Shown in pieces: positions 1 through 6,445 of a stretch of 33,065 bases of DNA. The position numbers were made by a program, and so were the translations under genes. How positions within the stretch are numbered: position 1 is the stretch's first letter; each line of letters starts with the position of its first letter. The notes under the pieces are model-generated. The model searched no databases, was not told where the DNA came from, and saw only the letters and a program-made list of their open reading frames with translations. The DNA is from Solobacterium sp. (GTDB taxonomy: Bacteria > Bacillota_I > Bacilli_A > Erysipelotrichales > Erysipelotrichaceae): NCBI GenBank assembly GCA_024693325.1, contig JAILLA010000058.1, forward strand, positions 1-33,065, given 5' to 3'.

Positions 1-40
1 TAAACTGATACCCGTAAAGAGGACCTGAGTTTGACAACTC
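1..40 (+). repeat. Left terminal inverted repeat of the insertion element
   Basis: The block starts TAAACTGAT, which reappears in reverse complement at 4023-4031. Inside it, GTTTGACAA (29-37) matches the reverse complement at 3995-4003. Over 40 nt, 27 positions agree with the right end without gaps. The inner part also folds into a perfect 7-bp hairpin, with CTGAGTT at 25-31 pairing with AACTCAG at 36-42. The window starts here, so the true outer tip is not visible. Confidence 0.65.
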
Positions 41-44
41 AGAG

Positions 45-66
45 ACACCCTTTGCGGGTGTTTTTT
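45..66 (+). terminator. Terminator-like hairpin between the left end and the first transposase gene
   Basis: ACACCC (45-50) pairs with GGGTGT (56-61) around a 5-nt loop and is followed by a T run. It stands just before the ribosome binding site GAGGTGA (69-75) of the transposase gene. At this position it would stop transcripts entering from flanking DNA, a known protective arrangement in insertion sequences. Confidence 0.6.
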
Positions 67-78
67 GTGAGGTGAAGT

Positions 79-1989
79 ATGTCCGGGCATAGGAGACTGA
101 CAGAAACAGAATGCGAAATACTGCGACAGAATCCCAATGTAAAGCAGGCAGTACCTGGAAGATTTATACTGACCTTTGATTTCAGAGTAAAGCTGTATGA
201 ATACTGGGACAGCCACAGCAGATCTAATCAGGATATTCGTGACTATATGTCTGTTAATGGCTTTGATGTTTCCTTGTTTGCCGGTACACATATTATCACT
301 AGAGTAAATGAGATAATGCGTAAATACGGATATCCTTCCAATGGAAAGAATGCAGTTCCCGGTCAAACTCGGAACTTCCGAAGTAATGAAGAAGATAATC
401 AATACCTGATCAGTACCGGGAAGTTCGTTGCCGGAAGAAATGGAAAAGGCGTCAGTTTCTTTGAATCATTCACTAAAGAACTGTATCAGTCATATCCAGA
501 CCAGACAATTGAAGAAGGACTGAAGGAAGCAGGAATTGATCCGGAGATGGTTGGATACCAGAGGATCTATGCACTGAAGCGAAGATTTGACGGTACGGTT
601 TCCCAGAAAACAGAGAAACGCACATACAGCCCTGAAGAGATAAAAAGATATTCACCTCATCCGTATGTGCAGCGTATTACAGAGAAGCAGCTTGTACTGA
701 AGCCGGCATTTTACAGTGATGCGCATTGTCTCAAAGATATGATGCATATCAATGAGATACTGAAACTGTTTGAAATCGAACCGGAATTTCTGACAATCTC
801 ACAGAGGAATACCATCAGATATAAGCTTCAATATTGGAAAGAAGACAACAGGGAATATGTATATGATCTGAGCGAACAGAATCTGAGGATACTGAACAAT
901 GTCATGAAAGCAATGGAAGAAGCTGTCGAGGCATCATTGTCAGAACTGCATGATCTGGTTCCTTCTCTGACAAAGACAGAGAAAAAACTGCTGTGCCGGA
1001 TCATTGATCCGATTGGTAAAGATCCCGGCGGAAAGTATACAAAGAGATATATTCTGAAGCGGATAGGAATATCAAAGAGTACATATTACAGCTGCCAGAA
1101 AAACAGTGATTACGGGATCAGAGAAGAAGCGAAGGATCTCCAGGATGAAGAAGATGTGAAAGTAATACAGCAGGTCATGGAATACAAGGGATATCCGAAA
1201 GGAACACGCCAGGTCTATATGAAGATGAAGGACATTACCGGAAAACAGTTTGGAATCAATAAGATCCGGAGGCTGAAAAGAAAATACGGAATCATATGCC
1301 CTGTGCGGCAGCCGAGCGTCAATCGTAAAGCAGCCAGAGAACTGATAGAAAGAAACAGAAAAGACAATATCCTGAAGCGGACATTCCGAATGCACAGGCC
1401 GAATGAAGTGTATCTGAGTGATGTCACATATCTGAAATACGGATATGATCAGACAGCCTATGGATCTGCTGTGATTGATGCGGTTACGGGAAAACTGGCG
1501 GGATTTGTACTGAGTGATCACAACGACCAGGCCCTTGCGGATCATACCCTGGACTGGCTGAAGATATGTCTGTACAGTCACAGAGCACTGTTTCATACGG
1601 ATCAGGGATCGCTGTATATGTCGGATCAGTTTCAGAAGAAACTGAAGGAGATGGGGTTCCAACAGTCAATGTCCAAGAGAGGAAACTGCTGGGACAATGC
1701 GCCGCAGGAATCTTTCTTCGGTCACTTCAAGGATGAAGTTGATTACAGCGGGTGCCAGAATATCGGAGAACTGGACCGGGTAGTCTATGAATATATGGAA
1801 TACTACAACAAGGAAAGAAAGCAATGGACAAGAAACAGGATGACGCCGCTGGAGTATGAGAAATATCTGAATGAAATGGATGATGAGCAGTTTGAAGAAT
1901 ACATGAAAAAAGAAGCAGAGAAATACAACGCGATGAAGGCAAACGCTCAAAAGAAAGCCAGAGAGCGAGCCAAAACACTCGGAGTCTGA
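79..1989 (+). CDS. DDE transposase (IS3/rve type) with long N-terminal repeat region
   Basis: This 636-aa protein has an rve/DDE integrase core in its C-terminal third. The catalytic residues are D448 (LSDVTYL), D508 (HTDQGS) and E544 (PQESFF), and 35 residues separate the second D from E, as in the IS3 group. The IS3 signature GNCWDNAP precedes the glutamate. Residues about 310-400 resemble the HTH_21 region in front of the core. The N-terminal 250 residues hold three related units of about 50 aa (roughly 28-85, 126-172 and 206-253), each with an LY or similar helix, a spacer and a G-[FI]-D-like turn. They look like helix-turn-helix modules. Ordinary IS3 OrfB proteins are about 280-300 aa, so this is a naturally fused and expanded form. 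The start is supported by GAGGTGA four bases before ATG. Confidence 0.88.
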   Translation: MSGHRRLTETECEILRQNPNVKQAVPGRFILTFDFRVKLYEYWDSHSRSNQDIRDYMSVNGFDVSLFAGTHIITRVNEIMRKYGYPSNGKNAVPGQTRNFRSNEEDNQYLISTGKFVAGRNGKGVSFFESFTKELYQSYPDQTIEEGLKEAGIDPEMVGYQRIYALKRRFDGTVSQKTEKRTYSPEEIKRYSPHPYVQRITEKQLVLKPAFYSDAHCLKDMMHINEILKLFEIEPEFLTISQRNTIRYKLQYWKEDNREYVYDLSEQNLRILNNVMKAMEEAVEASLSELHDLVPSLTKTEKKLLCRIIDPIGKDPGGKYTKRYILKRIGISKSTYYSCQKNSDYGIREEAKDLQDEEDVKVIQQVMEYKGYPKGTRQVYMKMKDITGKQFGINKIRRLKRKYGIICPVRQPSVNRKAARELIERNRKDNILKRTFRMHRPNEVYLSDVTYLKYGYDQTAYGSAVIDAVTGKLAGFVLSDHNDQALADHTLDWLKICLYSHRALFHTDQGSLYMSDQFQKKLKEMGFQQSMSKRGNCWDNAPQESFFGHFKDEVDYSGCQNIGELDRVVYEYMEYYNKERKQWTRNRMTPLEYEKYLNEMDDEQFEEYMKKEAEKYNAMKANAQKKARERAKTLGV

Positions 1990-2002
1990 TACGATAAGGC
2001 AA

Positions 2003-2500
2003 ATGAAGAGGAAAACATGCATGGAAGAGAAAGAAAGACTGATCGAAATGGTAGATGTCGGAGGAGTGGAATTTGTAAAGGATCCGGAACTGGAAAAACA
2101 GCTGGAAAATGAGTTCGTATCTGATGTAAAGAGCGGAAGGATCTATTACTCCAAGGACTTTTACGTCGCACTTTACCGGAAGATCGAAAGTGGAATGACA
2201 TATGAACAGGCATATGAAGCGCTTGGATTTGATCTGGATATTGTCGGAAGAGACCGTGCAAACTCAGCCGGGAAAAGAGCGGTGCAGATGCACAAGGAAG
2301 GAAAACTGAACCGGATCGATCCGAGTACATATGACGGAAGCGTACCGCGTGAGATGATGGGAGAAATGAGTCCGGAAGAAGAACTGGCATATCTTCGTGC
2401 AAGGACGCATTATCTGGAAACCCTGCAGGAAGCTAAAAAAAAGTTTCTTTCAGAATATGCGGCGAGCAGATCATCCTTGAACCGAAAGAAGCACAAGTAG
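2003..2500 (+). CDS. OrfA-like DNA-binding protein of the insertion element
   Basis: This 165-aa protein has no catalytic motif. Residues about 45-96 match the repeated unit in the N-terminus of the first transposase (YYSKDFYVALYRKIE, then an ALGFDLDIVG turn), so it is probably a helix-turn-helix DNA-binding protein in the role of IS3 OrfA. The C-terminal stretch (about residues 118-150) is charged and helical, as expected for the leucine-zipper/coupling part of OrfA. Its reading frame contains an A8G run near the end, where a -1 slip enters the OrfB frame. ATG at 2021 is an alternative start with an AGAGG motif 9 nt upstream. It begins 13 nt after the first transposase stop, which implies co-transcription. 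Confidence 0.72.
   Translation: MKRKTCMEEKERLIEMVDVGGVEFVKDPELEKQLENEFVSDVKSGRIYYSKDFYVALYRKIESGMTYEQAYEALGFDLDIVGRDRANSAGKRAVQMHKEGKLNRIDPSTYDGSVPREMMGEMSPEEELAYLRARTHYLETLQEAKKKFLSEYAASRSSLNRKKHK
2435..2443 (+). promoter_or_regulatory. Probable -1 programmed frameshift site (A8G)
   Basis: In the OrfA frame the codons here read AAA AAA AAG. A one-base backward slip on A-AAA-AAG enters the frame of the downstream transposase. That frame is open from 2437, immediately after a TAA at 2434-2436, through to 3825. The extension continues in a sequence ending QVDKFELMD, which runs directly into the annotated OrfB start. This is the standard way IS3-family elements make the OrfAB fusion transposase. 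Confidence 0.75.
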
Positions 2501-2514
2501 ACAAATTTGAGCTG

Positions 2515-3825
2515 ATGGATCTGTTTTACCGGAAGGAATGCGAGAAAGAGAACGGATACAACCAGGCACAGTGCCTGAAGATGTTCGGGTGTTCCAAATC
2601 CGGATATCATGCATGGAGAAGCAGGAAAGAAGACAGATCCGGTAAAGCAGCTGCGATTGCGGAAGAAGACAGTCGCATTATGGACTGCATGAAGGAAATC
2701 ATAAAGAAGCGCGGATATGTGCCGGGAAAACGAACGTTTCATACAGATCTGTGGAGAGATCATGATCTCCATGTCAGCGTAAAGCGGTGTAAAAAACTGA
2801 TGATCCGGATGAATCTGAAGGCAAACTGTCCGAAGAAAGATCCATACAATCACCAGGCAACTCATGACCACGTATGTGCTTCACCTGAAAACAAAGTAAA
2901 TCAGAATTTCTATATCGGGCCGCGCAGAGTAGTGCTGTCAGATATCACATATCTTTATTTCGGCCTGCACAGAGCAGTATTCTACCTCTGTGCTTTTAAG
3001 GATGCCTATACCAAGGAGATCCTGGGATATGCAGTATCTGAGAAAATGGATACAGGCCTTGTACAGGCAGCCTTTGACAGAATGATGGAGAGCCACGGAA
3101 AAGAACTGAAAAAGAATACAGATGTGTGGGTCCATAGTGATCAGGGAAGCCAGTATATGTCAACTACATTCAGGCAGCTTCTGAATGACAATGAGTTTAT
3201 TCAGTCGGTATCAGGAAGAGGAAACTCTCAGGACAATGCGCCGATGGAATCATTCTTCGGGAGGATGAAGACACATATCATGGATCTGATCGCATTGGCT
3301 CCGGACTATGAAACAGCAGGGCGCATCATCAGCGGGTATATCGACAGATACAACAATGAATTCTATCAGTATAATCTTGCGGGACTGACACCGTCAGAAT
3401 TCTACCGATACAAGACAACCGGAATATATCCTCTGGACAATTACTTCGGCGTGAGCAGTACAGAACTGATCAGTGTAGATGATCTAGTGGCAGAGCGTCA
3501 GCGCAGAGCAGAAGAGAAGAACGCAAAGGCCCGTGAGGCATATGCAAGAAAAAAAGAAGAGCGGAACAGGCTGCACAAAGCACCGATTCAGATTGTCATC
3601 CGTGATCAGCGAATCATAAAGAAAATGATCCGGGAATGGGAAGGATCAAAAGTCAGAGCAGAGAACCAGATTGCATTCCTGAGGTCCATACTGGAGAAAG
3701 CAAATAAAGCCGCACAGTTCATCACTTCTCTCTCTGAAGAAACAAAGCACGAGCTGTACATACCGCAGAACTGGCAGAAGTATCCCGAGCTTGACTATAT
3801 CTATGATATGAAGGGGCTGTTCTGA
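2515..3825 (+). CDS. Second DDE transposase (IS3 OrfB type)
   Basis: This 436-aa protein starts with an HTH_21-like segment (MFGCSKSGYHAW), followed by an rve/DDE core with D143 (LSDITYL), D209 (HSDQGS) and E245 (PMESFF). The D-E spacing is 35 residues. The last 130 residues are a charged, partly coiled-coil tail not found in short IS3 OrfB proteins. The ATG at 2515 has only a weak GAG upstream, and the frame is open back to 2437. The functional product may therefore be the frameshift fusion with the preceding OrfA. The core clearly differs from that of the first transposase, so the two are paralogues rather than a recent duplication. Confidence 0.88.
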   Translation: MDLFYRKECEKENGYNQAQCLKMFGCSKSGYHAWRSRKEDRSGKAAAIAEEDSRIMDCMKEIIKKRGYVPGKRTFHTDLWRDHDLHVSVKRCKKLMIRMNLKANCPKKDPYNHQATHDHVCASPENKVNQNFYIGPRRVVLSDITYLYFGLHRAVFYLCAFKDAYTKEILGYAVSEKMDTGLVQAAFDRMMESHGKELKKNTDVWVHSDQGSQYMSTTFRQLLNDNEFIQSVSGRGNSQDNAPMESFFGRMKTHIMDLIALAPDYETAGRIISGYIDRYNNEFYQYNLAGLTPSEFYRYKTTGIYPLDNYFGVSSTELISVDDLVAERQRRAEEKNAKAREAYARKKEERNRLHKAPIQIVIRDQRIIKKMIREWEGSKVRAENQIAFLRSILEKANKAAQFITSLSEETKHELYIPQNWQKYPELDYIYDMKGLF

Positions 3826-3930
3826 TCTTACCCTTTCTCACTCATTCCCACCCTGCAATTCACGGCTGAAAAAAATCAGACTGATATCGTACAGTTGTTT
3901 TCGTCGTACTTTTCTTGTGGTTACAGAGGC

Positions 3931-3982
3931 AAAAAATGAGAGAGGATTTCGCCCACCCCAGGCTCAATCCTCTCTCATTTTT
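3931..3982. terminator. Strong bidirectional terminator inside the right end of the element
   Basis: A perfect stem forms between AAATGAGAGAGGATT (within 3931-3948) and its complement (3966-3982), flanked by an A run on the left and a T run on the right. It can end the transposase operon on the plus strand and the jag operon on the minus strand. It lies between the second transposase gene and the right inverted repeat, so it travels with the element and probably now serves as the jag terminator. Confidence 0.85.
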
Positions 3983-3991
3983 CATTTCTTT

Positions 3992-4031
3992 AAATTGTCA
4001 AACTTCAGTCCTTGACTTTGGGATCAGTTTA
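3992..4031 (-). repeat. Right terminal inverted repeat of the insertion element
   Basis: Read on the minus strand from 4031, this begins TAAACTGAT and later contains GTTTGACAA. It matches the left end at 27 of 40 positions without gaps. The octamer TCAGTTTA of this end (4024-4031) recurs outside the element at 4055-4062, overlapping the jag stop codon. That extra copy may reflect target choice. A 15-bp palindrome at 4033-4047 lies directly outside the repeat. Confidence 0.65.
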
Positions 4032-4059
4032 TGAATATCATATTCACGATCTGTTCAGT

Positions 4060-4689
4060 TTATTCTTCTTCAGCCTGTTCTTCATCCGGAACATATCTGA
4101 TGCAGAGATGACGTTCGGAACCTTCTCCTTCGCTCTCTGTTTTGATATTGTGCCAGTTGCTGAGATACTTATGAATGACTTTTCTTTCGTCATTGGGCAT
4201 CGGATCCAGATCAGCATCTACATGAGTGCGCTGGACCTGTTTTGCTGTTTTTCTGGCCATGGAACGCAGTTTTGAATATCTGTCTTCTTTATAATCATTG
4301 ACATCAACAAGAATATCGATACGTTTTCTAAATTCGTTGTTGACTGCGCCTCTGACAACTGTATTCAGCGCTGCCAGCGTTTTTCCCATTTTACCAATCA
4401 GTACAGCATTGTTTTCTGCGTTCAGTCTGACGATATAGCCGTTGTCTTTTTCTTCAATGCCTACTTCAATATCCTGGTCGATTCCGGTAAAGAAATTGCC
4501 GATATAGTCAAAGAGGAATTCCTTTACATCATCAGAACAGTATACGTCAGCGGATACGGAAGATCCGATTCCAAGGAGACCTTTCTTTTCTTCAGTAATG
4601 AAGTATGTCAGGTCTTCAACAGCAACACCTTTTTCCTCTGCTGCAGCTGCAAGTAATTCATCTAATGTCTTTGCTGTGTAGTTATTCAT
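4060..4689 (-). CDS. jag: Jag/KhpB RNA-binding protein (Jag_N-KH-R3H)
   Basis: This 209-aa protein has the three Jag domains. Jag_N spans residues 1 to about 50 (TAKTLDELLAAAAEEKG, with KKGLLGIGS at its end). A KH domain (about 70-140) carries the GKMGKTLAALNTVV loop. An R3H domain (about 145-209) carries the RKTAKQV helix and the PNDERKVIHKYL core. The family binds RNA as KhpB with KhpA and influences cell-wall growth and division in Gram-positive bacteria. The gene overlaps the yidC stop by 4 bp (ATGA), so translation is probably coupled. Its natural 3' flank has been altered by the element inserted 28 bp downstream. Confidence 0.96.
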   Translation of the reverse strand: MNNYTAKTLDELLAAAAEEKGVAVEDLTYFITEEKKGLLGIGSSVSADVYCSDDVKEFLFDYIGNFFTGIDQDIEVGIEEKDNGYIVRLNAENNAVLIGKMGKTLAALNTVVRGAVNNEFRKRIDILVDVNDYKEDRYSKLRSMARKTAKQVQRTHVDADLDPMPNDERKVIHKYLSNWHNIKTESEGEGSERHLCIRYVPDEEQAEEE

Positions 4690-5576
4690 TTTACAGCACC
4701 TTCCTGCTTCTGCTTATCGATAATGTTCTGAACAAGCAGAGTCTTAACAATGTTGACTAAAGAGTTGATAGCCCAGTATACAGTCATAGCTGTCGGCCAC
4801 ATCAGACCGAATACCATGATCATGCCCATCATATAGATGTTCATCATCATATTGTTGTTTTTCGGTTTTTCCGGACGGCGGTGATGCTTTTCTGCTTCAG
4901 CGATTGCTTTTCTTTCAGCCAACTTCATCGGAAGCATCATTGAGACGAACTGGATGATACCCATTACCAGCCAGATAACAATGTAGAGATACTGTCCTTC
5001 TTTGACGCCCTGCATCGGTGTCTGTGCAAGTGACAGACCAAGGAATGTACCTGTCTTGACTGCTGCGGAACGCTGTACAGCCTGATACATAGCGATGATG
5101 ATCGGGAACTGGATGAATGTGATCAGAATGGATGAGAGCGGATTAACATTGTATTTCTTATACAATGCATTCATTTCGTTTGCCTGACGCATCTTGGAAG
5201 CGTCATCGTCTCTGCCCTCGTATTTCCTCTGAATACGTTCCAGCTGAGGCTGGATCAGCTGCATCTGCTGCATCTGGATCGTTGATCTTAATGTAACTGC
5301 AAGCAGTACCAGGTTAACAAGGACCGTAACCAGTGCAATACCCATTCCTACGCCGATCTTCGGAGCTACGATATTAAGCAGCTGTGAGAGAGGCCATACG
5401 AAGATCGCGCTGAACCAGCTCTCTGTGCTCATAATTTCTTTGAATGTAGTATCTGTAGTGATCTGCAGGATCTGTCCGTTTTCGTCCATCGGAATACGGC
5501 ATCCGCTTGCACTGATGGTGAATATCAGCAGCATACTCAGCATCAGTAATCTTTTCGTTGAGTTCTTGAGCTTCAT
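4686..5576 (-). CDS. yidC: Membrane protein insertase YidC/OxaA (lipoprotein form)
   Basis: This 296-aa protein has a signal peptide ending in the lipobox SASGC (Cys26), as in Gram-positive YidC/SpoIIIJ. Several membrane helices follow. The first conserved one precedes the cytoplasmic MQQMQLIQPQLERIQRKYEG hairpin, and the conserved TVYWAINSLVNIVKTLLVQ helix lies near the end. YidC inserts and folds membrane proteins, alone or with SecYEG. The basic C-terminal tail is short. The gene starts 25 bp after rnpA and overlaps jag, in the standard rpmH-rnpA-yidC-jag order. Confidence 0.97.
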   Translation of the reverse strand: MKLKNSTKRLLMLSMLLIFTISASGCRIPMDENGQILQITTDTTFKEIMSTESWFSAIFVWPLSQLLNIVAPKIGVGMGIALVTVLVNLVLLAVTLRSTIQMQQMQLIQPQLERIQRKYEGRDDDASKMRQANEMNALYKKYNVNPLSSILITFIQFPIIIAMYQAVQRSAAVKTGTFLGLSLAQTPMQGVKEGQYLYIVIWLVMGIIQFVSMMLPMKLAERKAIAEAEKHHRRPEKPKNNNMMMNIYMMGMIMVFGLMWPTAMTVYWAINSLVNIVKTLLVQNIIDKQKQEGAVK

Positions 5577-5601
5577 AGAATCTCCTTTATATATAAAAAC
5601 G

Positions 5602-5934
5602 CTACTGTATTATAGCGTTTAACATCAGTTTTTCCAAGTTATTTTTATTAATCGCATAACTGCGCTCTTTATATCCGAATCTGGCGATCACGATGCAGTC
5701 ATAGGGATATGTTTCAAAATCTATGATTTCATGGCACATCATGCGGATCTGCCGTTTGTAGAGATTTCTTTCCACCGCTTTTCCCATCTTGCGTGATAAT
5801 GAAACACCGATACGGGCTTCTTCTTCGGATTTCGGAGCATAATAAAGAACAAAGCTGGCATTGGCTTTTTTCGAAGCACTGTGGATCAGCTTCTGGAACT
5901 CCTGTGATTTTCTGACTCTGTTTTTCTTTTTCAT
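5602..5934 (-). CDS. rnpA: Ribonuclease P protein component
   Basis: This is the protein subunit of RNase P, which matures the 5' ends of tRNAs. From the chosen ATG it has 110 residues and begins MKKKNRVRKSQEF, the usual family N-terminus. The RNR-type signature is present as the basic block around GKAVERNLYKRQIR. An in-frame ATG five codons upstream (5949) would give MMITD in front. Neither start has a clear Shine-Dalgarno sequence, and I chose the downstream one by family similarity. A terminator hairpin separates it from rpmH, so it is probably expressed at a lower level than L34. Confidence 0.95.
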   Translation of the reverse strand: MKKKNRVRKSQEFQKLIHSASKKANASFVLYYAPKSEEEARIGVSLSRKMGKAVERNLYKRQIRMMCHEIIDFETYPYDCIVIARFGYKERSYAINKNNLEKLMLNAIIQ

Positions 5935-5957
5935 ATCAGTTATCATCAATACCGGTC

Positions 5958-5981
5958 AAAAAAAACCACCGATCGGCGGTT
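5958..5981 (-). terminator. Attenuating terminator between rpmH and rnpA
   Basis: On the minus strand AACCGCCGATCGGTGGTT (5981-5964) is a near-perfect hairpin followed by a run of eight T. It lies 4 nt after the rpmH stop codon. It would let much of the strong rpmH transcription stop before rnpA-yidC-jag. Confidence 0.85.
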
Positions 5982-5985
5982 CTCT

Positions 5986-6120
5986 TTAAGCAGATAATAC
6001 CTTTCTGCCCTTGGCTCTGCGTCTAGCTAAAACTTTACGGCCGCCGACGGTTGCCATTCTGGCTCTGAAACCGTGAGTGGACTTAGTTTTTCTCTTGCTC
6101 GGCTGGTATGTTCTTTTCAT
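5986..6120 (-). CDS. rpmH: 50S ribosomal protein L34
   Basis: This 44-aa protein was translated by eye from the minus strand. It begins [20 protein letters not shown] and ends [12 protein letters not shown], which is unmistakable L34. It is a small, very basic protein of the large ribosomal subunit near the 23S rRNA 5' domain. A strong GGAGGTGG site (6126-6133) lies 5 nt before ATG, and a TTGACT/TATTAT promoter is just upstream. In most bacteria dnaA is the divergent neighbour. Here the next gene is an uncharacterised protein in front of pth. Confidence 0.98.
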   Translation of the reverse strand: MKRTYQPSKRKTKSTHGFRARMATVGGRKVLARRRAKGRKVLSA

Positions 6121-6162
6121 TCATGCCACCTCCGTTTTTTACATAAGAACAAATGCTAATAT

Positions 6163-6191
6163 ATAATACAGAAGGCACATATAAAAGTCAA
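6163..6191 (-). promoter_or_regulatory. rpmH promoter
   Basis: On the minus strand TTGACT (6191-6186) is followed by a 17-bp spacer and TATTAT (6168-6163). This is a strong sigma-A type promoter about 42 nt before the rpmH start. Confidence 0.8.
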
Positions 6192-6411
6192 CGAGATATT
6201 TAAAAAAGAAATTCAGTATTTATACGAAATTATGCATATTTCTGCCATTTCAGGTTCATTCATAACACTTATCATTCTGTATATATTTATCAGAACAATA
6301 TTTATGAGGCCGGTCTGATCAGATTCTGTTTATGAAATGGAAAGAAAGAATGAATAAATGAAATGGAAAACAGGCTTTTCAAACAGGTAATTAATTGAAA
6401 CCGCACGCCTG
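6192..6411. other. AT-rich intergenic region between divergent rpmH and pth operons
   Basis: I searched this stretch for DnaA boxes (TTATCCACA and close variants) because rpmH often borders oriC. I found no convincing box and no AT-rich 13-mer array. It holds only the divergent promoters at its edges and AT-rich spacer. There is no sign of a gene or a structured RNA. Confidence 0.5.
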
Positions 6412-6420
6412 TGGTATACT
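6412..6420 (+). promoter_or_regulatory. Extended -10 promoter of the pth-mfd operon
   Basis: TGG followed by TATACT is a good extended -10 element. The -35 region is weak (TAATTG 17 bp upstream). The start codon lies 25 nt downstream behind AGGGAGG (6431-6437). Confidence 0.65.
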
Positions 6421-6445
6421 TGTTTAGCATAGGGAGGAACTATAT

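Larger units (their letters stand above)
1..4031 (+). mobile_element. IS3-superfamily-like insertion element with two transposases in tandem
   Basis: The element carries three same-strand genes with gaps of only 13 and 14 bp: a 636-aa transposase, a 165-aa OrfA-like protein and a 436-aa OrfB transposase. The left 40 nt and the reverse complement of 3992-4031 align without gaps at 27 of 40 positions, so I take these as terminal inverted repeats. The left repeat may run past the window edge. No repeat-like ends lie between the first and second transposase genes, which argues for one element rather than two adjacent ones. It sits 28 bp beyond the jag stop codon. The transposases have IS3-type motifs, but two complete DDE enzymes in one element is not the usual IS3 layout. 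A composite of two decayed IS copies cannot be excluded without other copies to compare. Confidence 0.75.

Noticed and set aside
1072..1662. A 196-aa minus-strand open frame within the first transposase gene
   Set aside because: The sense strand encodes the DDE core. The antisense frame has no start signal and no family resemblance.
2003..2500. The middle gene of the insertion element as a TnsC/TniB-like ATPase, which would make it Tn7-like
   Set aside because: No Walker A or B motif is present. The position, frameshift signal and helix-turn-helix character fit IS3 OrfA.
6121..6445. Possible replication origin next to rpmH
   Set aside because: No DnaA-box cluster or dnaA gene is present, and the spacer is explained by two divergent promoters.
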